From assembly GCA_023431285.1 (NCBI GenBank), contig JAEYXN010000160.1, positions 1 to 11,020 on the forward strand: DNA of 11,020 nt, written 5' to 3'. The first letter of the stretch is position 1. Each line of letters opens with the position of its first letter. Positions 1 through 6,120 of the stretch are shown piece by piece. The notes beneath the pieces were generated by a model. It searched no databases. It was not told where the DNA came from and saw only the letters and a program-made list of their open reading frames with translations. The stretch is from Bacteroidota bacterium (lineage in GTDB: Bacteria > Bacteroidota > Bacteroidia > Cytophagales > Cyclobacteriaceae). The position numbers and the translations under genes were made by a program.

Positions 1-492
1 GGCGAAACGTTATTCGATAAAAAGTTTGACCTGATCTTTTCGAATTTTGGCGGACTAAATTGCATCAGCCCTGAACCGTTGCAGAAGCTTTTGGAGAGGC
101 TTCCATCTATGCTGAATCCCAACGGAAGATTTGTGGGTGTGATTATGCCAAAGTTCTGTCTCTGGGAATCGCTCTACTATCTGTCGAAGTTCAAGTTTAG
201 CAAAATGTTTCGGAGATACACTTCCGATGAAGTAATCTCAAGTCTCGATGGAACAACTCTCAGAACCTGGTTTTATTCGCCGTCACAAATTAGGGAGTGG
301 GCGGCTCCGCATTTCGAAGTTGTTCGTACACAACCTGTAGGTATCGCCCTACCACCTTCTTATCTCGACTCCTTTTTTGTTCGCAGGAAAAAATTCCTCA
401 TCTCCCTGCATAAGCTGGAGAAAAAAATCAATCGACATTCCATTTGTTCGGGTATTGCCGATCATTATGTGATCGATCTGCAATTGAAATAA
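1..492 (+). CDS. Class I SAM-dependent methyltransferase, C-terminal part (5' truncated by window edge)
   Basis: The frame is open from base 1 and ends at TAA 490-492, giving 163 visible residues. The true start lies upstream of the window; the TTG at 79 is internal. Visible residues 9-22 (FDLIFSNFGGLNCI) look like motif IV of Rossmann-fold methyltransferases (usually FDxIxxNxxxxxI). A segment reading NPNGRFVGVIMPKF follows, matching the usual strand-turn-strand after it. The SAM-binding motif I (GxGxG) is not visible and must lie off the left edge. The C-terminal half is basic and rich in aromatic residues, and I cannot tie it to a named family. The substrate is unknown. The gene converges on the ZIP transporter gene 63 bases away, so it does not share a transcript with anything else visible. 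A methyltransferase fold is likely; any specific role would be guesswork. Confidence 0.62.
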   Translation, partial: GETLFDKKFDLIFSNFGGLNCISPEPLQKLLERLPSMLNPNGRFVGVIMPKFCLWESLYYLSKFKFSKMFRRYTSDEVISSLDGTTLRTWFYSPSQIREWAAPHFEVVRTQPVGIALPPSYLDSFFVRRKKFLISLHKLEKKINRHSICSGIADHYVIDLQLK

Positions 493-555
493 GAGAGCAC
501 TAAGTCTCGAAAGATTTTATGAGACTAAATTCACGTAACGATTGTCATCGTCTGA

Positions 556-1323
556 TCAGATTATGTGCTCCACGGCAATGGCAACGAGTGCACCAAAAAT
601 AGCCACTCCAAGTTTCCTCGCACTGAAGTGGTGTTCCGGGCTGCTCTCAAAAACTATAGTCGTTGAGATGTGCAGAAAGTTTCCGCATACTATGGCGTAA
701 AGAATGATCATTCCGTTCGCCGACAACACCTGAAGTTCAGAAAGGTATGTACTGATAAAAAGTCCGAGTGGTGCCGCCAGTGAAAAACCGATCAAAAATG
801 GAATTGATTTCCCACGTGAACCCAACTGATAGGTGAGTACGCTCATCAGCGCAAATGCTGCCGGGGCACGGTGCAACGCAATCCCTAAGAGAATTGCATT
901 CATATCATAAAAAGTTGTAAGCGATTCAGATTCGGCAAGCATCGCACCTTCGAGAAAGGCATGGATCGATAATGCCGTAAGCAGCACCAATGCTGACACG
1001 GTACGTTGTGATGAGTCGTTCAGATGATGCCTGTGATCGTGCCCATCATGAGTGTGAATATGACCATGTTCGATTCCGGATGTGAAGTATTCAAGTATCT
1101 GCTGCAGAAAAAAACCGGCCAGTACACAGATGCCAATATACTCCACGGCTATTGGTTGCCTAAAAAGTTCCGGAAGGATATGGATGATTGTGATCGAAAA
1201 AAGATATGAACCTGCAAATACCAGAATTAATCTGAAACTGGTGGGCTTTCCCTTCGGCAAAAGAAAAACCGCCAATCCGGAAAGCAAGGGTGTCAGAAAC
1301 AGAACGAGCGTTTTTGATAGCAT
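556..1323 (-). CDS. ZIP family divalent metal transporter
   Basis: A 255-residue integral membrane protein with about seven or eight hydrophobic helices, the expected size for bacterial ZIP carriers, which bring Zn2+, Fe2+ or similar ions into the cytoplasm. Between the third and fourth helices is a His-rich loop (residues 86-100, eight His in fifteen positions), typical of the ZIP metal-binding loop. Helix 4 carries H121-A-F-L-E125-G, matching the family HxxxEG pattern. Helix 5 has H151-R-A-P-A-A-F where many bacterial members have HEIPHE, so the second metal site appears to be missing. Helix 2 has HILPE at 48-52. The ATG at 1323 lies two bases after the apbE stop codon, behind an AG-rich stretch (GAAGAAGAATAGAC), so translation is probably coupled to apbE. 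Metal specificity cannot be read from the sequence. Assignment to the ZIP superfamily is confident; the subfamily is not. Confidence 0.85.
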   Translation of the reverse strand: MLSKTLVLFLTPLLSGLAVFLLPKGKPTSFRLILVFAGSYLFSITIIHILPELFRQPIAVEYIGICVLAGFFLQQILEYFTSGIEHGHIHTHDGHDHRHHLNDSSQRTVSALVLLTALSIHAFLEGAMLAESESLTTFYDMNAILLGIALHRAPAAFALMSVLTYQLGSRGKSIPFLIGFSLAAPLGLFISTYLSELQVLSANGMIILYAIVCGNFLHISTTIVFESSPEHHFSARKLGVAIFGALVAIAVEHII

Positions 1324-1325
1324 GT

Positions 1326-2369
1326 CTATTCTTCTTCGAAAGTGATATTGGCGCGTATCCCATCAGTTACGAAATGTTTTATCGTGCCGTCAGGATCAGA
1401 ATAAAACAAGAGCACATCTATCTCGGGATGTTTGGCCAGAAGTTCAATGGCTTTCTCGTGGCCCAGTACCATTAGTGTAGTTCCCCATACATCAGCAGTC
1501 GTGCAATCCGCGGAGAAAACGGAAGCGCTCAGGATAGCTCGTTTGGCCGGATACCCTGTGAAAGGATCAATGGTGTGAGAATACTTCACGCCATTTTCCT
1601 CCCGGTAATTGAAATAGTTACCTGACGTTGTGAAAGACCGGTCTGACAACGTCACATACGCCCGGAAGAATTGATGATCCTGGGTAGAGTTCGGATCGAG
1701 GATCCCTATTTCCCAGGTCTTCCCGGAGCGAAGATTTTTCCCGACTGCCATCCCCTCTCCACCAAGTTCCACAAGCATATTTGAAATCCCTTTTTGCTGC
1801 AGGAATTCTGTCACTACATCTGCGCCATAGCCTTGACCAATGCCACCGAAATCCAGCTGAATACGGCGATCCGACTTCAGGATACTATCGTTTCGTACAG
1901 TCACTCTGTCAAATCCGATGAAGGCCTTCAAAGAGTCCACTCGTGCGGAGTCTGGCCTTAAGGATTTGTCAGGTCCGAAGCCCCACAAATTCACCAGAGG
2001 CATTACGGTTGGATCAAACGCGCCTTGAGATATCGCGTGTACTTCCTTAGCAACCTTTAATGGCGGCACCAGGTATGGCAACTGAACCGCGATACCCTTT
2101 TCACTCTTGTTAAAAAGAGAGACCTCCGAGGTAGGGTCGTAATTATTAATTGATTTATTCACTACGAGAAGGAGTGAATCTATAGCTGCGGAGAAGTTTC
2201 TATTCTTCGGATCGAAATAGGTGATGTGATATGACGTCCCCATAGTTCGTCCTTCGATGCGGATAGGCTCCGCCGACGACGGAGTTTCACTATTCCTGCA
2301 CTTATATACAATGAAAACGGCCGATAGCAGAATAAGACTATAGAGGATGTTTTTAAAACGATTATCCAT
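1326..2369 (-). CDS. apbE: FAD:protein FMN transferase (ApbE family)
   Basis: A 347-residue enzyme of the ApbE family, which uses FAD to attach FMN covalently to a Ser/Thr of exported flavoproteins such as NqrC/RnfG-type subunits. Family signatures appear in order: RTMGTSYHI (41-49), GAFDPTVMPLVNLWGFG (116-132), LDFGGIGQGYGAD (172-184; many homologues have K where this has Q179), VELGGEGMAVG (200-210), SGNYFNY (249-255), HTIDPFTGYPA (265-275), and TADVWGTTLMVLG (291-303). D293 and T297 of the last motif sit where the metal ligands are expected. Residues 8-22 form an N-terminal hydrophobic segment followed by Cys24. The residues before it (V-Y-K) do not fit a lipobox, so it may be a signal anchor rather than a lipoprotein. 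The gene is first in a pair with the ZIP gene and runs divergently from ruvB. No target flavoprotein is visible nearby. Confidence 0.93.
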   Translation of the reverse strand: MDNRFKNILYSLILLSAVFIVYKCRNSETPSSAEPIRIEGRTMGTSYHITYFDPKNRNFSAAIDSLLLVVNKSINNYDPTSEVSLFNKSEKGIAVQLPYLVPPLKVAKEVHAISQGAFDPTVMPLVNLWGFGPDKSLRPDSARVDSLKAFIGFDRVTVRNDSILKSDRRIQLDFGGIGQGYGADVVTEFLQQKGISNMLVELGGEGMAVGKNLRSGKTWEIGILDPNSTQDHQFFRAYVTLSDRSFTTSGNYFNYREENGVKYSHTIDPFTGYPAKRAILSASVFSADCTTADVWGTTLMVLGHEKAIELLAKHPEIDVLLFYSDPDGTIKHFVTDGIRANITFEEE

Positions 2370-2452
2370 TTGGATGGAAAGTTAGGAAATTGCTTTTAAG
2401 CGGCATTGTTGTAGTTTAGAGAATGGCGAAATTATTATGGAGCGATTGCCCG

Positions 2453-2460
2453 TATTTTTG
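2453..2460 (+). promoter_or_regulatory. Candidate -7 box (TATTTTTG) upstream of ruvB
   Basis: The octamer TATTTTTG fits the Bacteroidota sigma-ABfr -7 consensus TAnnTTTG exactly and lies 34 bases before the ruvB ATG, giving a short leader. No good TTTG -33 box is present about 20 bases upstream, so the call rests on the -7 match and its position in the apbE/ruvB divergent gap. Confidence 0.42.
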
Positions 2461-2494
2461 TTCAAATTTGCAGACGGAGAATTGAATTACGCGA

Positions 2495-3526
2495 ATGCGA
2501 GAAGATTATCTCAAACAGGATTCTGAAGGGTTAAGCGCTGTCGAGAAAGAAATCGAGAAAGCGCTGAGGCCGTTGAACTTCAATGATTTTACTGGGCAGC
2601 AAAAAGTTGTTGACAACATCAAGGTATTTGTGCTTGCTGCAAAACAGAGAGGAGAAGCTCTCGACCACGTACTTCTCCATGGGCCTCCCGGCTTAGGGAA
2701 GACAACACTCTCTAACATTATTGCGAACGAGCTTCAATCAAATATCAAGATTACGTCCGGGCCGGTTTTGGATAAACCCAGCGATCTGGCGGGTTTGCTG
2801 ACTAACCTGGAACCTCATGATGTATTGTTCATCGATGAGATTCACCGCCTTAATCCTGTCGTCGAGGAGTATTTATATTCTGCCATGGAGGATTTTCGCA
2901 TAGACATAATGCTGGACTCAGGGCCGAATGCGAGATCTGTCCAAATCTCATTAAACCCCTTTACGCTAATTGGTGCCACCACCAGGGCCGGACTTCTAAC
3001 GTCGCCGCTACGCGCACGTTTTGGAATTAATGCGCGCCTTGAATATTATGATTCCCAATTGCTCACGCACATCGTCAAGCGCTCTGCAAAAATCCTGAAC
3101 ACGCCGATTGATGCAGACGCGGCATTTGAGATTGCCCGACGCAGCCGGGGCACGCCAAGGATATCAAACAACCTCCTTCGCCGCACGCGGGACTTTGCTC
3201 AGATCAAAGGAAACGGGACGATCACTAAAGCGATCGCAGAGCTGGCGCTGAATGCATTGGATGTTGATGAAAACGGTTTGGACGACATGGACAACCGGAT
3301 CCTGCAAACCATTATTGAAAAATTCAAAGGAGGGCCGGTGGGTATTACGACAATCGCTACGGCCGTAGGAGAAGAATCCGAAACTATTGAAGAAGTTTAT
3401 GAGCCTTTCCTTATTCAGGAAGGGTATATAAAGAGGACGTCAAGAGGTCGGGAGGCGACCGAAAGCGCTTATCGTCACCTTAAGATTGTTCCTCCGTCAT
3501 CGAAAACGAAAGGACTCTTTGATTAG
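2495..3526 (+). CDS. ruvB: Holliday junction branch migration DNA helicase RuvB
   Basis: A 343-residue AAA+ motor of the RuvABC resolvasome. As a hexamer, it pumps DNA through the RuvA-bound Holliday junction using ATP. The sequence is complete and canonical. It shows the N-terminal LRPLNFNDFTGQ segment (24-35), Walker A GPPGLGKT (63-70), Walker B VLFIDEIHRL (110-119, with D114 and E115), and sensor 1 GATTRAG (160-166). The arginine finger lies in TSPLRARFG (R173), and sensor 2 in RGTPR (218-222). A C-terminal winged-helix segment spans about 285-330 (GGPVGITTIATAVGE to the GREAT motif at 325-329). The ATG at 2495 gives the normal family length, and the residues just after it are the variable N-terminus. 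No Shine-Dalgarno sequence sits at the right distance, as is usual in this phylum. ruvA and ruvC are not in the window. The gene is monocistronic, flanked by a divergent promoter gap and its own terminator. Confidence 0.98.
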   Translation: MREDYLKQDSEGLSAVEKEIEKALRPLNFNDFTGQQKVVDNIKVFVLAAKQRGEALDHVLLHGPPGLGKTTLSNIIANELQSNIKITSGPVLDKPSDLAGLLTNLEPHDVLFIDEIHRLNPVVEEYLYSAMEDFRIDIMLDSGPNARSVQISLNPFTLIGATTRAGLLTSPLRARFGINARLEYYDSQLLTHIVKRSAKILNTPIDADAAFEIARRSRGTPRISNNLLRRTRDFAQIKGNGTITKAIAELALNALDVDENGLDDMDNRILQTIIEKFKGGPVGITTIATAVGEESETIEEVYEPFLIQEGYIKRTSRGREATESAYRHLKIVPPSSKTKGLFD

Positions 3527-3555
3527 AAAAGGCCAGCTGATCAGCTGGCCTTTTT
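3527..3555. terminator. Bidirectional intrinsic terminator between ruvB and ndk
   Basis: Immediately after the ruvB stop, bases 3527-3554 are a perfect inverted repeat: AAAA, then the 20-base palindrome GGCCAGCTGATCAGCTGGCC, then TTTT. Folded, this gives a GC-rich stem of about 8 pairs (up to 12 with the A/T arms) around a GATC loop. A run of five T follows on the plus strand and four T on the minus strand. It sits between convergent genes (ndk stop at 3561), so it can serve both. Confidence 0.93.
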
Positions 3556-3560
3556 GCTTC

Positions 3561-3980
3561 TTAGAATCTCTCGAGATTCGAAAAGAAGAAATTGCTCTCT
3601 ATTGCAGCGTTCTCATCGCTGTCTGAACCGTGTATCGCGTTTGCCTCGATAGATTTAGCGAACAGATTCCGGATTGTTCCGGGTTCGGCTTTCTGCGGAT
3701 CCGTCGCTCCTATCAGTTTACGGAAATCTTCAACCGCATTATCCTTCTCCAGGATCATGGGTACGATTGCTCCCGACGACATGTATGTCTTCAGATCATT
3801 AAAGAAAGGTCTTGCTTTGTGGATGGCGTAGAACTCACCAGCACGGTCGGGTGTAAGCTGCATTTTTTTGACAGCAATTATCCGAAAACCGGCTTCTTCA
3901 ATCATTTTGATTATTGCCCCTGTGTTGCCCGCTCCTACAGCGTCGGGCTTGATCATCGTAAACGTGCGATTTCCTGCCAT
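3561..3980 (-). CDS. ndk: Nucleoside diphosphate kinase
   Basis: A 139-residue enzyme that moves the gamma phosphate of ATP onto other (d)NDPs through a phosphohistidine intermediate. It starts MAGNRTFTMIKPDAV. The catalytic His is H117 in NAIHGSDS (114-121). The conserved nucleotide-binding residues K11, Y51, R87, T93, R104 and N114 are all in place, and the length is the family norm. The frame stays open upstream to a TTG at 4031 (17 extra residues), but that codon overlaps a candidate promoter box and the extra residues do not resemble the family. The ATG at 3980 is therefore chosen. The gene is transcribed alone, divergent from the nrnA operon and convergent with ruvB, and it ends at the shared hairpin. 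Confidence 0.97.
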   Translation of the reverse strand: MAGNRTFTMIKPDAVGAGNTGAIIKMIEEAGFRIIAVKKMQLTPDRAGEFYAIHKARPFFNDLKTYMSSGAIVPMILEKDNAVEDFRKLIGATDPQKAEPGTIRNLFAKSIEANAIHGSDSDENAAIESNFFFSNLERF

Positions 3981-4028
3981 ATAATGCGTTTTGAATTTTG
4001 TGTTTTGGGTCTTAGCCCGTTGCGGCCG

Positions 4029-4036
4029 CAAAAATA
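4029..4036 (-). promoter_or_regulatory. Candidate -7 box (TATTTTTG) upstream of ndk
   Basis: Read on the minus strand, bases 4036-4029 spell TATTTTTG, an exact fit to TAnnTTTG, 48 bases before the ndk ATG. About 20 bases further upstream the sequence reads TGTTAG, only a weak -33 match. The box makes the in-frame TTG at 4031 an unlikely translation start, since it would lie at or before the transcription start. Confidence 0.45.
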
Positions 4037-4121
4037 GCAGTTTAGGGATTAGTCTCTAACAGTTCGCTGGTCTTTTTAAGACGTCCAAAGGGCAATCTGC
4101 AACCCCACGTGGATTATCCTC

Positions 4122-4140
4122 TATTTTTCACCATTTTTGC
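4122..4140 (+). promoter_or_regulatory. Candidate promoter -7 region for the nrnA-FKBP-rdgB-udk operon
   Basis: Two near-consensus boxes lie in the ndk/nrnA divergent gap: TATTTTTC (4122-4129) and CATTTTTG (4132-4139). Each is one base from TAnnTTTG, and they lie 30 and 20 bases before the nrnA ATG. No convincing -33 TTTG is seen at the usual spacing. The call is supported mainly by position, because this is the only upstream gap before a run of five closely spaced genes. Confidence 0.33.
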
Positions 4141-4159
4141 ACCTTCCTTAACAGCGCTG

Positions 4160-5176
4160 ATGAACAACCTTGAGAATTTTAAGGAATTCCTGGCAGTCCC
4201 ACGGAAGGCCGTCATTGTAACGCACTTCAAACCGGATGCTGACGCGCTTGGTTCCTCGCTTGGGCTAGCCCTGTACTTGAAGAAAAAGGGACATCAGGTC
4301 AACGTGATTACACCCAGCGATTACCCGGATTTCCTCAATTGGATGGCGGGTAACGATGAAGTACTAATATTTCAGAGAGAGAGACCTGCAAAAGCCGCCG
4401 GACTAATCGCTCAGGCTGATGTGGTATTTTGCCTTGACTTTTCAAGCTTATCCAGGATCGATGATCTCGGCGAGATGGTAAAGACAACTGCAGCAAAGAA
4501 GGTGCTAATCGACCATCATCTTGAGCCTGAAAACTTTGCTGAATTCATTCAGTGGGACACTACTGCCGCATCGACTGCCGAATTGGTCTTTGAGCTCATT
4601 CTGGAACTGGGCGACAAAGATTTGATTGACGCACCGATTGCCAATAATCTCTACGCGGGAATCATGACGGACACAGGTGGGTTTCGACATTCGAATACAA
4701 CTTATAAGCAGTTCAGGATTGCCGGAGAATTGGTAGACCGTGGCGCTGATCCATATGCTGTGAGTAAAATGATCTATGACACGAATTCGCTTGAGCGGCT
4801 TCGACTGATGGGATATGTGCTCAGCACCAAATTGCAGGTCTTGCCTGAATATCGTACTGCTTATATGGCGTTATCGGCCGATGAGTTAAAACGATTTGCT
4901 TCGCAGACAGGTGACACCGAGGGCCTGGTGAATTATGGTCTGTCAATCAAGGGCGTAAGGCTATCGGTACTGATCTCCGACAGACGTGACAGCATAAAGC
5001 TTTCATTCCGTTCCCTGGGAAATTTCTCAGTCAATGATTTTGCGCGCGCCCATTTCGACGGAGGCGGTCATAAGAATGCTGCCGGTGGGCAGACTAATCT
5101 TACGCTTGAAGAAACACTTGACAAATTTCTCGGACTTCTGCCTCAGTACAAAAAGGCGCTGAATAGCGAGGATTAA
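4160..5176 (+). CDS. nrnA: DHH/DHHA1 phosphoesterase, NrnA-like (nanoRNase / pAp phosphatase)
   Basis: A 338-residue member of the DHH superfamily. Bacterial NrnA proteins degrade 2-5 nt RNAs and often also dephosphorylate pAp. In order the sequence shows HFKPDADALGSS (22-33, DHH motif I with D26 and D28), a central Asp in FCLDFSS (D93), the signature VLIDHH (115-120), GIMTDTGGFRHS (167-178, with D171), and the C-terminal DHHA1 motif GGGHKNAAGG (301-310). Length and motif order match NrnA; RecJ is much longer. The frame extends upstream to a GTG at 4109, but the 17 added residues are not family-like and overlap the candidate promoter. The ATG at 4160 is therefore preferred. The gene leads a plus-strand run and is followed 42 bases later by an FKBP lipoprotein gene. 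The balance between nanoRNase and pAp phosphatase activity cannot be read from sequence. Confidence 0.9.
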   Translation: MNNLENFKEFLAVPRKAVIVTHFKPDADALGSSLGLALYLKKKGHQVNVITPSDYPDFLNWMAGNDEVLIFQRERPAKAAGLIAQADVVFCLDFSSLSRIDDLGEMVKTTAAKKVLIDHHLEPENFAEFIQWDTTAASTAELVFELILELGDKDLIDAPIANNLYAGIMTDTGGFRHSNTTYKQFRIAGELVDRGADPYAVSKMIYDTNSLERLRLMGYVLSTKLQVLPEYRTAYMALSADELKRFASQTGDTEGLVNYGLSIKGVRLSVLISDRRDSIKLSFRSLGNFSVNDFARAHFDGGGHKNAAGGQTNLTLEETLDKFLGLLPQYKKALNSED

Positions 5177-5218
5177 TTTTACTCAATTCCAACTTTTAAA
5201 CTATTACAATTGTCTAAC

Positions 5219-6112
5219 ATGAACATGATAAAAAATGCCTTTGTGCTGATCGGGGTGCTCGCACTTTGTGTGTCTTGCAAAAATTCAGAAAAAGAAACTC
5301 CCAATGGCTTAAAATTTAAAGTGATAAAGGAAGGTGACGGAGTTCTCCCCAAGCCAAAAGAATTTGTGGTTTTCCAATTCGTTATGAAGGATTCCAAAGA
5401 TTCAGTCTGGTCCAGCACATTAGATCGTGGAATGCCTGGCGTACTCGTGGTGGCCGATTCTGCACAACTGAAAAATGAAGACGGCATGGAACAGATGTTT
5501 CGTATGCTCTCAAAAGGCGACAGTGTCGTAGTGCAGATGCCGATCACCAGGCTATTCAGGGACGTGTTTAAGCAACCGATGCCTCCTGAAATTGATAGCA
5601 CTGTGGACATCTCGTACCTGATCAGGGTCGACGAGATCATGAATCAGGAATCATTCCGTGACTATCAGACGAAATTGATGGACGACAAAAGAACTCGTCA
5701 GGTGACAGTGGATGAGAAACTCATCTCTGAATATGTCGCCTCAAAAAATATCAATGCTCAAAAAGACTCCAGCGGATTACACTACGTTCTTCACACGAAT
5801 GGCGGAAAGAAAAAACCAACTGCGGCAAACTGCGTGGTGGTGGATTACAAAGGAAGCCTTTTATCGAACGAAGAGGTGTTCGATGCGAATACCAACTTTT
5901 CTTTCCCTCTTGAGAACGTAATTGAAGGATGGCGCGTAGGCATTCCGTTGTTAGGGGTTGGCGATTCAGCGACAATTTATATTCCATCATATATGGCATA
6001 TGGTCCTAACGGTGTGCCTGGTGCGATCCCTCCGGACGCTGTTTTGATTTTCGATGTGAAGTTGGTTGATTTTAAGGATGGGTATGACCCACAGAGTAGA
6101 AGCTGTAAATAA
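5219..6112 (+). CDS. FKBP-type peptidyl-prolyl isomerase lipoprotein, two FKBP-like domains (possible GldI-related)
   Basis: A 297-residue protein with a hydrophobic leader (residues 4-19) ending LALCVSC, so C20 is the probable lipidated Cys. The position -3 residue is Cys rather than Leu, an imperfect lipobox. The C-terminal domain (about 180-285) is a well-kept FKBP fold. Residues matching FKBP12 active-site positions are Y210, F221-D222, the VIEGW segment (W238), Y261 in AYG, IPPDA, and F278. An N-terminal region (about 30-138, starting GLKFKVIKEGDG) follows the same strand order but lacks the Trp, FD and AYG residues, so it looks like a non-catalytic FKBP copy. It probably assists folding of exported proteins in the periplasm. 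The ATG at 5219 is chosen; a second ATG at 5225 would remove only two residues. The flanking Cys sequence KNSEKE has no acidic cluster. GldI identity is possible from context but unproven. Confidence 0.85.
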   Translation: MNMIKNAFVLIGVLALCVSCKNSEKETPNGLKFKVIKEGDGVLPKPKEFVVFQFVMKDSKDSVWSSTLDRGMPGVLVVADSAQLKNEDGMEQMFRMLSKGDSVVVQMPITRLFRDVFKQPMPPEIDSTVDISYLIRVDEIMNQESFRDYQTKLMDDKRTRQVTVDEKLISEYVASKNINAQKDSSGLHYVLHTNGGKKKPTAANCVVVDYKGSLLSNEEVFDANTNFSFPLENVIEGWRVGIPLLGVGDSATIYIPSYMAYGPNGVPGAIPPDAVLIFDVKLVDFKDGYDPQSRSCK

Positions 6113-6120
6113 ATTTTAAT

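Noticed and set aside
79..492. Methyltransferase starting at TTG 79
   Set aside because: The frame is open to base 1, and the motif IV segment lies upstream of this codon, so TTG 79 is internal.
503..526. Inverted repeat AGTCTC/GAGACT as a terminator
   Set aside because: The stem is six pairs with a 12-base loop and no T run on either strand, so it is too weak to call.
551..560. Palindrome TCTGATCAGA at the ZIP stop codon
   Set aside because: Ten bases with no partner copy and no T run. A palindrome of this length is expected by chance and overlaps coding sequence.
1024..1345. Plus-strand open frames within the ZIP gene
   Set aside because: They are antisense to a well-supported membrane protein gene and show no recognisable protein features.
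2377..2384. Minus-strand TAACTTTC as the apbE -7 box
   Set aside because: One mismatch to the consensus, no -33 box, and too close to the ATG to leave a leader. A second candidate, TAATTTCG further upstream, is equally weak.
3981..4031. N-terminal extension of Ndk to the TTG at 4031
   Set aside because: The 17 extra residues are not family-like and the codon overlaps a TATTTTTG promoter box. MAGNRTF at 3980 is the normal Ndk start.
4109..4159. N-terminal extension of the NrnA-like protein to GTG 4109
   Set aside because: The added residues do not match the family and cover the candidate promoter. The ATG at 4160 gives the expected start just before the first beta strand.
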